From an uncultured Granulosicoccaceae bacterium (GTDB lineage: Bacteria > Pseudomonadota > Gammaproteobacteria > Granulosicoccales > Granulosicoccaceae): a stretch of DNA of 64,000 bases. Positions 7,652 through 15,226 of the stretch are shown here, one piece after another. Under the pieces are notes generated by a model that ran no database searches, had not been told where the DNA came from, and saw nothing but the letters and a program-made list of their open reading frames with translations. A program made the translations under genes and the position numbers. Every line of letters starts with the position of its first letter. Positions within the stretch are counted from its first letter, which is position 1. Where the stretch lies: NCBI GenBank assembly GCA_937957915.1, contig CALGNZ010000027.1, positions 97,365-161,364 on the forward strand, written 5' to 3'.

Positions 7652-9637
7652 CTAGCGGCCACGCATAAACAACGCATCGAGTTCTTTAACACTCAGCTCC
7701 ACCCAGGTGGGCCGACCATGATTGCATTGACCGCTATTCGGCGTTCGCTCCATATCACGAAGCAGGGCATTCATTTCATGCTGCGTCAATGCACGATTGG
7801 CCCGGACAGACCCATGACAGGCCATCGTCGACAACAGTTTGTTAATTTCCTCGCGCAGCCGATCGCTATGACCAAACTCTGATAGATCAGACAACACATC
7901 GCGCAGAAGTTTTTCCGCATCTGCCTTTTGCAATTCTACCGGTATCGACCTGATCAAAAGCTCGGCTGGTCCACGGCGGTCAACCCGCATGGCAATCGAT
8001 TCAAACATCTCGCGGTGATTTTCTGCAAGATCTGCCTCGGCTTCACTGACATGCACGGTAACAGGCAACAACAGCGGCTGCGATCGCACCGCGCCGTCAT
8101 CGTATTGCGCTTTCAGCCGCTCATAGGTGATGCGTTCATGCGCAGCATGTGCATCCACCATCACCAGCCCATCGCGACTCTGCGAAAGAATAAAGGCACC
8201 GTGCAGATGTGCAACAGCAAACCCCAGTGGAGGGAACTCTGCAGCAACGTCTTCACCCGCCTCACTGCCGCTGGCCTGACTGCCAGCAATCGCGCCTGAT
8301 GTAACCCCGGAACTGACCGGTGAAACCAGATCGCGGTACAGGCCATTTTGATCGCCGACATTGCCGCGAGTATTTTGAAACGATTGAGGCATGAACCTGC
8401 CTGCCTCCGTCGGCTGTCGAGTTGCCTGCTGTTCAAATGAAAGCGGATTCTGTTGCGGCATGGATTCAGAAATTTGCCGTTCCATACCGCCTTCATGGGC
8501 GCCGGACAATGCAGCATCCGTACCCGCAACATCTGCCTCATCGCTATGTGTGGTCGCCAGTACACTCTTAATTGTACCGCCCAAAAATCCATGCACCGCA
8601 CGACCGTCACGAAAGCGGACTTCCAGTTTGCCCGGGTGCACATTCACATCGACTTCCCGCGGATCCATCGTTAAATAAAGCACATAAGCCGGTTGTCGGC
8701 TGTGGTACATCAAATCACTGTAGGCCTGCTTGATGGCATGAGTCACTGTCTTGTCCCGCACCATGCGACCATTGACATAGAAATACTGCATATCTGCCTG
8801 ACTGCGCGAAAACGTCGGCTGTGCAATCCAGCCACTTAGCGTTAATGATTCAGCGGGTCGTTCAAAATACAGCGCGTGCCGCAGAAACTCTTCACCAAGC
8901 ACGCCTCGCACTCTTGCCTCACCACGCCGTTGTGTTTCACTAACAGGCTCAGCACCCTCAGCGACACTCTGGAAATCAGCCGACGTTGATTCCACAGACG
9001 TTGAATCCGCAGACGTGCAATCCGCAGAAGCCATGGCCGCCAGATTCACCAATTGCTTGCCATTGTGCGATACCGTAAAACTTACATGCCATGCCACCAG
9101 CGCAATTTTGCGTACTGCAGCCTCTATATGGTTGTATTCTGTTTTGTCTGCTCTTAAAAATTTGCGTCGAGCCGGTACGTTAAAAAAAAGATCCCGAACC
9201 TCAACGGTGGTACCTATCTGGTGAGCCGCTGGTTTGATGTCAAACTCGCCACTGCCAAAATCAAGACTGATCTGCTGCGCGTGCTCCTGCCTTTCAGGAC
9301 GAGACGTGATGGTCGTACGCGACACAGCAGCAATGCTGGACAGCGCCTCACCACGAAAACCCAGAGACCGAACACATGCCAGGTCATCCAGTGACGCAAT
9401 CTTGCTCGTCGCATGGCGGCGCATAGCGATAGGCAACTCGTCGACACTGATTCCACAGCCATTGTCTCGAATCTTGATCAGTCTGACACCACCCGCTTCA
9501 AGCTCGATTTCGATTTTTGTAGAGCCGGCGTCAATAGCGTTTTCGAGCAACTCCTTAACAATAGATGACGGTCGATCAATCACTTCGCCCGCGGCGATTT
9601 GGTTAATGAGGTGATCTGGCAATTGTTGTATAGGCAT
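7652..9637 (-). CDS. mutL: DNA mismatch repair protein MutL
   Basis: MutL couples mismatch recognition by MutS to strand incision. The GHKL ATPase motifs are complete: NQIAAGEVIDRPSSIVKELL, ENAIDAGST, DNGCGIS and the RGFRGEAL-type segment. I chose the ATG giving MPIQQLPDHL (661 aa), which matches the family start; the open frame runs 29 codons further upstream. The C-terminal domain has DAHA-x2-E-x4-E at residues 495-506 and CNHGRP near the end. These resemble the metal-dependent endonuclease motifs (DQHA-x2-E-x4-E and CPHGRP) with single substitutions. Residues about 197-243 are an in-frame insertion containing a 15-bp tandem repeat. It is upstream of miaA. Confidence 0.95.
   Translation of the reverse strand: MPIQQLPDHLINQIAAGEVIDRPSSIVKELLENAIDAGSTKIEIELEAGGVRLIKIRDNGCGISVDELPIAMRRHATSKIASLDDLACVRSLGFRGEALSSIAAVSRTTITSRPERQEHAQQISLDFGSGEFDIKPAAHQIGTTVEVRDLFFNVPARRKFLRADKTEYNHIEAAVRKIALVAWHVSFTVSHNGKQLVNLAAMASADCTSADSTSVESTSADFQSVAEGAEPVSETQRRGEARVRGVLGEEFLRHALYFERPAESLTLSGWIAQPTFSRSQADMQYFYVNGRMVRDKTVTHAIKQAYSDLMYHSRQPAYVLYLTMDPREVDVNVHPGKLEVRFRDGRAVHGFLGGTIKSVLATTHSDEADVAGTDAALSGAHEGGMERQISESMPQQNPLSFEQQATRQPTEAGRFMPQSFQNTRGNVGDQNGLYRDLVSPVSSGVTSGAIAGSQASGSEAGEDVAAEFPPLGFAVAHLHGAFILSQSRDGLVMVDAHAAHERITYERLKAQYDDGAVRSQPLLLPVTVHVSEAEADLAENHREMFESIAMRVDRRGPAELLIRSIPVELQKADAEKLLRDVLSDLSEFGHSDRLREEINKLLSTMACHGSVRANRALTQHEMNALLRDMERTPNSGQCNHGRPTWVELSVKELDALFMRGR
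8982..9026 (-). repeat. 15-bp tandem repeat x3 inside mutL
   Basis: Three consecutive 15-bp units on the plus strand read gacgttgattccaca, gacgttgaatccgca and gacgtgcaatccgca. They keep the mutL frame and encode a Ser/Thr/Ala/Asp-rich stretch. The repeat lies in an insertion that E. coli MutL lacks at the equivalent point, between HNGK and the GAICG-like strand. Confidence 0.85.
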
Positions 9638-9771
9638 ATGATTAGTGCCGAATGGAAATGAAAACTTGTTTATTGAACAAACGACTAAATGAACTGCAGG
9701 AAAATTGTGATTGCGCCTAAACAATTTCCGATTCGTAGATTCAATACCTAATCTGCAGCTCTCTGGCTTAT

Positions 9772-10218
9772 TTACGCTGGCGGCATCACGGCCTTTTCAA
9801 AGTTCGCAAAGAACTTCTTTGCCAGTCGCTTGGTCGTACCCTCTACCAGTCGACTACCTATCTGGGCCAGCTTGCCACTGATGTCAATTTGAACTTCGTA
9901 AGTCAGCAAGGTTTCGTTACCCTGCTCGGTCAGTGTGACATCGGCGCCGCCTTTGGCAAATCCGGCAACACCAGCGTCACCTTTGCCAGTCAGTGCGAAG
10001 TGTTCGGGCGCACCATCTGTGTTTAGCGTAACTTCGCTGTTAAACGACGCCTTAACCGGGCCAAACTTAACGACGACCAGTGCCTCCATCTCAGTGTCGC
10101 TGTTTTTGGTTAACGATTCGCAGCCGGGAATACTCGCCTGCAGTATGTCCGGATCGTTCAATGCTTTGTATACCGCGTCTCGTGGCAGCGCAATGGTAAC
10201 TTCTTCTTTAAGATTCAC
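9772..10218 (-). CDS. CoxG/SRPBCC family protein
   Basis: A 148-residue START/SRPBCC-fold protein of the carbon monoxide dehydrogenase subunit G (CoxG) family. The family signature is visible: the N-terminal EVTIALPRDAVYKALNDPD, then LQASIPGCESL, and the C-terminal SGKLAQIGSRLVEGTTKRLA followed by FFANFEKAV. In carboxydotrophs CoxG recruits CO dehydrogenase to the membrane, but no cox genes are present here, so the role is open. The start codon is GTG. It is a single-gene unit downstream of a 380-base gap. Confidence 0.85.
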   Translation of the reverse strand: MNLKEEVTIALPRDAVYKALNDPDILQASIPGCESLTKNSDTEMEALVVVKFGPVKASFNSEVTLNTDGAPEHFALTGKGDAGVAGFAKGGADVTLTEQGNETLLTYEVQIDISGKLAQIGSRLVEGTTKRLAKKFFANFEKAVMPPA

Positions 10219-10599
10219 AGTAGATATCCGGGTTATTGAGTGGCTTTCGAAAAGAGCCGGGAACCCGATGCAACAGGCAACTGCAAAACACTTGCAGCGT
10301 ATCGGATCCGCGACTGTAAAGGCGGTGCGTGGTTTTTTCAGCGCCTTTGCCAGAAGACTCCACCCCGCCCGTTGTTATTCGGGTGTGACTACCCTCTCAT
10401 CATTGCGCTGGCTCGTTGTATTCAATGGCGCTGCTTACGCTATCAAGTTTACCACGTAAATGTGTACCAATTCCGACCACAGCTGTCGCGTCGCTGAGTG
10501 TTGTTATCCACGATCAAAACTTCGTGTGCCCAATTTTCAGGGCGCAGTTCGAACAAAATGTTCCGGCGAATCACGACAAACACCCGAATGACATTTCAC
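10219..10599. other. Intergenic stretch, no supported gene
   Basis: 381 bases between the CoxG-like gene and the phosphodiesterase gene, both on the minus strand. Overlapping plus-strand open frames of 80-174 codons run through it, but two extend into neighbouring genes and none shows a recognisable motif. It probably holds the promoter for the CoxG-like gene. Confidence 0.55.
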
Positions 10600-11370
10600 C
10601 TATCCCGGACGAAACTGCTGAAAGTGAACAACAGCAGATTTCCGTTCAAGCTGAATAATGCCAAATGCAGGCAACTCGTCAGCCGGTTTAAAGGTATCCC
10701 AGTTCCAGTTGGGGTATGGCAACGGCGCCTGCATGGCGATGGACTGAATGGCAGTAAACCCGAGACCATCGAAGCTTCCGCTAACCGGACGATGAACATG
10801 CCCGAAGCACCAGTGTCGTATATTGCCGGCTTTTTGCAAGCGCGATAGCAACTGCTCACCACTGTGCAGGGACTCCTGATCCTGCATCGGCAAATTAAGC
10901 GGCAACAATGGATGATGAGTAAAGACCAGCGTCGGAGATTTCTGATCCCGATCCAGCTCCATCTGTAGCCATCGAAGACGTTGCTCACACAGTTGACCAT
11001 CAGCATGGCCATCGCGCAGTGTATCGAGCAACAATAAGCGCCAGTGGCCCGCCTGAACCGCATATTGAATAAACTCAGTATCAAGGGGCTGCGGCAGTTC
11101 GAGCGACTCTTTCAGCAACTCGCGGTTATCGTGATTGCCCGCCATCGGCAAGTACGGCACTTGCAGCCCGGCTAACTGCTGACTCAACTGCTGGTAGGAA
11201 GCGGCATCGCCACTGTCAACCAAATCACCAGACAAAACGCAGTACGCTGCATCTGAATGGTACTGATTGATTACGTCAATCGCACACTGCAGTTGCTCTG
11301 TTGGGTTGCACCCGAAAAGTAATTCACCACTGCCGACCAGATGTAAATCACTTAGCCAGATAATTTTCAC
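10600..11370 (-). CDS. Metallophosphoesterase, CpdA-like (class III cyclic nucleotide phosphodiesterase family)
   Basis: A 256-residue calcineurin-like phosphoesterase. The metal-binding motifs appear in order: SDLHL (D-x-H), LSGDLVDSG (GD), MAGNHDNRE (GNHD), VFTHHPLLP (H) and WCFGHVHRP (GHxH). This set and the length match CpdA/YfcE-type phosphodiesterases, and CpdA degrades 3',5'-cAMP. The opening MKIIWLSDLHLVG is CpdA-like, but substrate specificity cannot be read directly. Start is GTG with AAGG about 6 bases upstream. It lies 240 bases downstream of the DedA gene's start, on the same strand order. Confidence 0.82.
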   Translation of the reverse strand: MKIIWLSDLHLVGSGELLFGCNPTEQLQCAIDVINQYHSDAAYCVLSGDLVDSGDAASYQQLSQQLAGLQVPYLPMAGNHDNRELLKESLELPQPLDTEFIQYAVQAGHWRLLLLDTLRDGHADGQLCEQRLRWLQMELDRDQKSPTLVFTHHPLLPLNLPMQDQESLHSGEQLLSRLQKAGNIRHWCFGHVHRPVSGSFDGLGFTAIQSIAMQAPLPYPNWNWDTFKPADELPAFGIIQLERKSAVVHFQQFRPG

Positions 11371-11610
11371 ACAAACCTTCCGTTTCTCGAAATTTAGATA
11401 AAATACAGGGATTGAATTTAGTCACCGACGAGCACACTTCGGCACTGACCGGGTACGCCCGGGAATAAATGATCTGCTGCGGTACGATCGTTCGATGAAT
11501 TCCTGCGATCCCTGCCATTAAGGAAGATCACGCTCAACTCAAAAGGTAGACACAATAAAAGCTTATACCATTGCGAAGAACTCCATTTCTGAACAACCTC
11601 GAGGCAGATC

Positions 11611-12339
11611 CTACGGTCTTCGCACTACCCACCATGCGAGTAGTAATACCAGGGGCAGAAGTATCGAGATCACCAGCGCGTACACCAGCCAGTCTGCCCC
11701 TCGTGCATAGTGACCAAGACCATTATAAATCAAAGCGATGCAAAGATTGGCAACAGTCACCGCAATCCAGAAGCGACGCGGTTGCATGCGCACTACCCCT
11801 GCGACCAACACAGACGCCTCCGCAAGCACAGGCACTCCGCGAAACCCGGCCAGCACCCATAACCCCGGCTTATTAAGCCTCGTTGCCATATCCTGTAATT
11901 CATCCGCAGCGACAAAACGCCTGACCAGTGGCAGTCCGAAATATCTGCCCAGCAAATAACCGATCAGACAAGACAGCATTAAGCCGACAAAGCACAAAAT
12001 ACTCCCCTTTAGCCACCCCAACGAGGCACCGGTAAAAGTCATCACCCCGCTGGATGGAACCGGAAGTAAAATATCACTGGCGAGAACAGCCACCACCAAA
12101 AATAAAGCCCATAGATTTCCATCAGTCAGATAGGAACCGGTTAAGAGGTTATCAATAATCCAGCGCTCGCTCTGCTCACCGACGATGGCAAATGGCAGGA
12201 TCGGCACCAATAGCACAAGCAACACCAGAACGATGAACCTGAACAGATGCGACTTCGTTTTTGAGGTTTCACTAGTCAAAGGAAATTCACAGTCTGGTAT
12301 ACAACGGTTAGATAACGAGAGCACCTGACCAGAGGCCAT
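11611..12339 (-). CDS. DedA/VTT family inner-membrane protein
   Basis: A polytopic membrane protein of the DedA (SNARE-associated/VTT) family, whose members act in membrane homeostasis and undecaprenyl-phosphate or lipid recycling. Several hydrophobic segments are visible, with the family core LLPVPSSGVMTFTGASLG and the paired re-entrant motif GFRGVPVLAEASVLVAG. I start it at the ATG giving MASGQVLSL (242 aa), which has AGAGG immediately upstream. The open frame continues another 56 codons, but that part is translated tandem repeat (SLYEC units) and is unlikely to be protein. The substrate is unknown. Confidence 0.83.
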   Translation of the reverse strand: MASGQVLSLSNRCIPDCEFPLTSETSKTKSHLFRFIVLVLLVLLVPILPFAIVGEQSERWIIDNLLTGSYLTDGNLWALFLVVAVLASDILLPVPSSGVMTFTGASLGWLKGSILCFVGLMLSCLIGYLLGRYFGLPLVRRFVAADELQDMATRLNKPGLWVLAGFRGVPVLAEASVLVAGVVRMQPRRFWIAVTVANLCIALIYNGLGHYARGADWLVYALVISILLPLVLLLAWWVVRRP

Positions 12340-12424
12340 AGCCCTCTTATCTGCCTGTAGCCAATAGAACACACTGCATTCGCACGCGGAGCACTTATAC
12401 ACGTGGCCTTTTTTCCAAAGGCAT

Positions 12425-12499
12425 CTATACGGAATGCACTTATACAGAGAGAAATTATACAGAGAGCACTCATACAACGAGCATTCATACAGAGAGCAG
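12425..12499. repeat. 15-bp tandem repeat, five units
   Basis: Five units of exactly 15 bp begin with (t/c)atac at 12426, 12441, 12456, 12471 and 12486; a typical unit is tatacagagagcact. Since 15 is a multiple of three, frames on both strands stay open and give five-residue repeats (minus strand SLYEC, plus strand IQRAL). It lies just upstream of the DedA start. Confidence 0.9.
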
Positions 12500-12555
12500 C
12501 CAGGCAAAGTGCACTGGTGTTCACAGGTACAAGGCCGCTTTTAATTTGCGATCTA

Positions 12556-13560
12556 TCAGGCAGCATTCAGCGCCAACCGTTGCGCTTCAATAGCGAGTTC
12601 CATTACCTTAAAGCAGTGGTCCTGACACATTGCAGTGTCCGTCCGGTTACGGATATCATTAACCAGATGACCATAGTACGGCAAGGGTTGTGTCGAGCAG
12701 TCCATGCGCTCTATACCGTTATTGTCAGTGATGAACAAATGGTTGGTGCCCTGCTGCCCACCAATATCTATGTACTTGCGCAATTCTATATACCCTTCGG
12801 TGCCTAGCAACATCAATCGACCGTCACCCCAGGTAGACAATCCGTCCGGCGTATACCAATCAACCCTGATGTATCCATGAGAACGCTCATTACGCAACAC
12901 AATCTCTCCGAAATCCTGCAAATCCGGTGTTTCTGAATTTGCGTAGTTGGCTATGCAAGCGGAAGCTATCTGTGCGTCATCAGAGCCAGTGAAAAACAAA
13001 TACTGATCAATCTGATGGCTGGCAATATCAATCAGTATGCCGCCATATTGAACGGAGTCAAAGAACCAGTCTGGTCGTGTAGACTTGTTTAGTCGATGTG
13101 GCCCAATACCAAGAGTCTGCACCACCTGCCCTATTCGCCCTTCGGCCACCAGCTCCGCGGCTTTTTGTACACAGGGCACTTCGAATCTCTCAGAGTAATT
13201 GACAGACCAAATACGGCTGTTTGCTTTGGCCGCTTTCTTTATTCGCTCAAGGTCTGCTGCAGTTGTACAACCGGGTTTATCCGTCATCACATCCTTGCCG
13301 CACTCCATAGCGCGCACCGCTATGCCCGCGCGATCCGCAGGTATGGCAGCGGTTACTATTAGATCAATGGTTTTATCTTCGTACAAGGCATTAACATCAC
13401 TCACACGATGTAACTGTGGAAATCTCTCTACAAAGCCGGCTAACGGCTGTGGATCACCGTCAGTCCAGTAGCCCGCACATTCGCAGCCTAGCTCAAGTAG
13501 CCTGCCGACCTGTTCGTAGATATGGCGATGGTCTAACCCGATAGCAGCAAATTTTATCAA
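12556..13560 (-). CDS. Gfo/Idh/MocA family oxidoreductase
   Basis: A 334-residue NAD(P)-dependent sugar or cyclitol oxidoreductase. The Rossmann fold begins FAAIGLDHRHIYEQ, without the full GxGxxG. The catalytic-lysine motif reads MTDKPGCTT, where relatives usually have EKP, so the lysine is kept. A second conserved block, GILIDIASHQIDQYLF, matches the GGG-x3-D-x3-H region of the substrate domain. Start is TTG. It is 65 bases downstream of another Gfo/Idh gene on the same strand, so the two probably act in one sugar oxidation or epimerisation route. Substrate unknown. Confidence 0.82.
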   Translation of the reverse strand: MIKFAAIGLDHRHIYEQVGRLLELGCECAGYWTDGDPQPLAGFVERFPQLHRVSDVNALYEDKTIDLIVTAAIPADRAGIAVRAMECGKDVMTDKPGCTTAADLERIKKAAKANSRIWSVNYSERFEVPCVQKAAELVAEGRIGQVVQTLGIGPHRLNKSTRPDWFFDSVQYGGILIDIASHQIDQYLFFTGSDDAQIASACIANYANSETPDLQDFGEIVLRNERSHGYIRVDWYTPDGLSTWGDGRLMLLGTEGYIELRKYIDIGGQQGTNHLFITDNNGIERMDCSTQPLPYYGHLVNDIRNRTDTAMCQDHCFKVMELAIEAQRLALNAA

Positions 13561-13625
13561 TTTAGTCGTCCGGCTTCAGGAGTTGATGAAGCGGTAGTAG
13601 GTTAATCACAAATAGCAGACGTGGT

Positions 13626-14648
13626 TCAATTCAGCTCCACATGCTTACCTGTACGGCTTGATTTTTCCAATGCATCTATTAACTGATGTACCAGCAATCC
13701 TTCTCTGCCACTCACTATCGCGCTCTCTCCATCGAGAGAAGCTAAAAAATGCTCAATCAGACGCCTGTGCCAATCGTGCGGGAAGTCCATCGGATCAGAA
13801 CCACCACCACTACCCGATGACTCACCCACCTGTATTATCTGACCGTCGTGAAAGGCCATGTTCAACTCCCCGCCCTGCAGAACAACCGTCGCATTCGTAG
13901 CATGCAGAGTAATAGACTCGGTGGCTCCGGGAAAGCTCGCAGTGGTTGCCGTCAAAGAGCCAATGCACCCATTCACAAAACGCAGTGCGCCGGCAACAAA
14001 ATCCTCGCTCTCCATCTGGTGGAATGCCGTCGTGTCGGTCATTGCGGTTACCGACCGGACTGGTCCAATCAAGCTAAGTGCAAGATCCAGTGTGTGGATA
14101 GCCTGACTGATCAGCACACCGCCACCGTCTCTGTCATAGCTACCACGACCAGGCGCATCATAGTATGACTGATCGCGCCACCACGGCACACATATCTGGA
14201 CCGCGTGTACTTTACCGAGTTTGCCCGATACCAATTGTTCTTTGAGTGCAATCGATGCATCGCGAAAACGATGCTGAAAAACCAGGCCGAGTTTTACAGA
14301 ATGAAGCTCACAGGTTTCGACAATTTTCATTGCACCCGCCAAGGTGCGTTCGACCGGCTTTTCCATCAGAATGTGTTTACCATGAGACGCCAGCAACTCA
14401 ACTATTTCTTGCCTTGCATTTGGTGGCGTCAACAGCAGCACAGCATCAATGCGATCATCGTTAGCAATAGCATCGACACTGTCCACTGACGGAAAACCGA
14501 AGGTTTCACTGAATTGCTCGCGCCTGTCGCGACGGGGACTGTATACACCATGCACGGTTATTTTGTCAGCCAGATCAACAAGACTTTTGGCGTGAGGCAC
14601 AGACGCCATCCCCAGGCCAATGACACCTACACCCTGTTTATTCGACAT
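13626..14648 (-). CDS. Gfo/Idh/MocA family oxidoreductase
   Basis: A 340-residue dehydrogenase with the typical two-domain layout: the NAD(P)-binding segment VGVIGLGMASVPHAKSL at the N-terminus, the lysine motif ILMEKPVERTL near residue 95, and the substrate-domain block DGGGVLISQAIHTLDLAL with the metal-free His of the family. A glycine-rich loop near the C-terminus (SSGSGGGSDPMDF) is unusual in composition. An AAGGG stretch about 10 bases upstream supports the ATG start. It is the upstream member of a two-gene oxidoreductase unit. Substrate unknown. Confidence 0.86.
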   Translation of the reverse strand: MSNKQGVGVIGLGMASVPHAKSLVDLADKITVHGVYSPRRDRREQFSETFGFPSVDSVDAIANDDRIDAVLLLTPPNARQEIVELLASHGKHILMEKPVERTLAGAMKIVETCELHSVKLGLVFQHRFRDASIALKEQLVSGKLGKVHAVQICVPWWRDQSYYDAPGRGSYDRDGGGVLISQAIHTLDLALSLIGPVRSVTAMTDTTAFHQMESEDFVAGALRFVNGCIGSLTATTASFPGATESITLHATNATVVLQGGELNMAFHDGQIIQVGESSGSGGGSDPMDFPHDWHRRLIEHFLASLDGESAIVSGREGLLVHQLIDALEKSSRTGKHVELN

Positions 14649-14863
14649 TCCAGCTGAACCCTTAACTGTTACCGATAGTGAGATATTACATTGGCGGCGA
14701 ATGAACAGCGAACATGGCTCCAGCCCGCAGTATTGCCTAAATCAGCGCGTTCAGAATTAGTAGCGCAATACAGTTCGGTCTATCAACCGGGGAATGTAAC
14801 CTGCTCACCATCTGTCGCATCACCATTTTTAATATCGAGATTTACTCACCTTCCCCGTTGCCA

Positions 14864-15226
14864 TTAACCAGCGCCTCGAAATACTGCCTCAATATTGTGA
14901 TTATCCGGATCAAGTACAAACGCTGCATAGTAATTGGCACCGTACTGCGCTCGATAGCCGGGTGCACCATTGGGGCTCGCGCCGTTATCAATAGCAACTG
15001 TAAAGAACTGCTCGACCTGATCTATCGATGCTGCCTGAAATGCGACGTGCAACCGAGACGGCTCTCCTTCAGTTTGTTCAATTCCGAATTGCCAACACTC
15101 CCTGCCATAGCCGATTGCCTCTCCATCCACTGCTATGCAGTGACAATTAAAGCAAGCCAGGACGGCGTCATAAAAAGCCCTTGAACGCTTGATATCGCTC
15201 ACCGGCAAATTCATATGATCGATCAT
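14864..15226 (-). CDS. VOC (glyoxalase/dioxygenase fold) family protein
   Basis: A 120-residue single-module vicinal-oxygen-chelate protein. It begins with the family strand MIDHMNLPVSDIKRSRAFYD, with a metal-ligand-type His at position 4, and ends FVLDPDNHNIEAVFR, which carries the usual terminal Glu ligand. The start ATG overlaps the stop of the upstream PLP decarboxylase gene (ATGA), indicating translational coupling. The substrate is unknown. Possibilities include glyoxalase-like isomerisation or an antibiotic-binding role, but the coupling suggests a step linked to the decarboxylase. Confidence 0.8.
   Translation of the reverse strand: MIDHMNLPVSDIKRSRAFYDAVLACFNCHCIAVDGEAIGYGRECWQFGIEQTEGEPSRLHVAFQAASIDQVEQFFTVAIDNGASPNGAPGYRAQYGANYYAAFVLDPDNHNIEAVFRGAG

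Noticed and set aside
12340..12507. N-terminal 56-residue extension of the DedA protein
   Set aside because: It consists of translated 15-bp tandem repeats with many cysteines; the family start is at the later ATG with an adjacent ribosome binding site.
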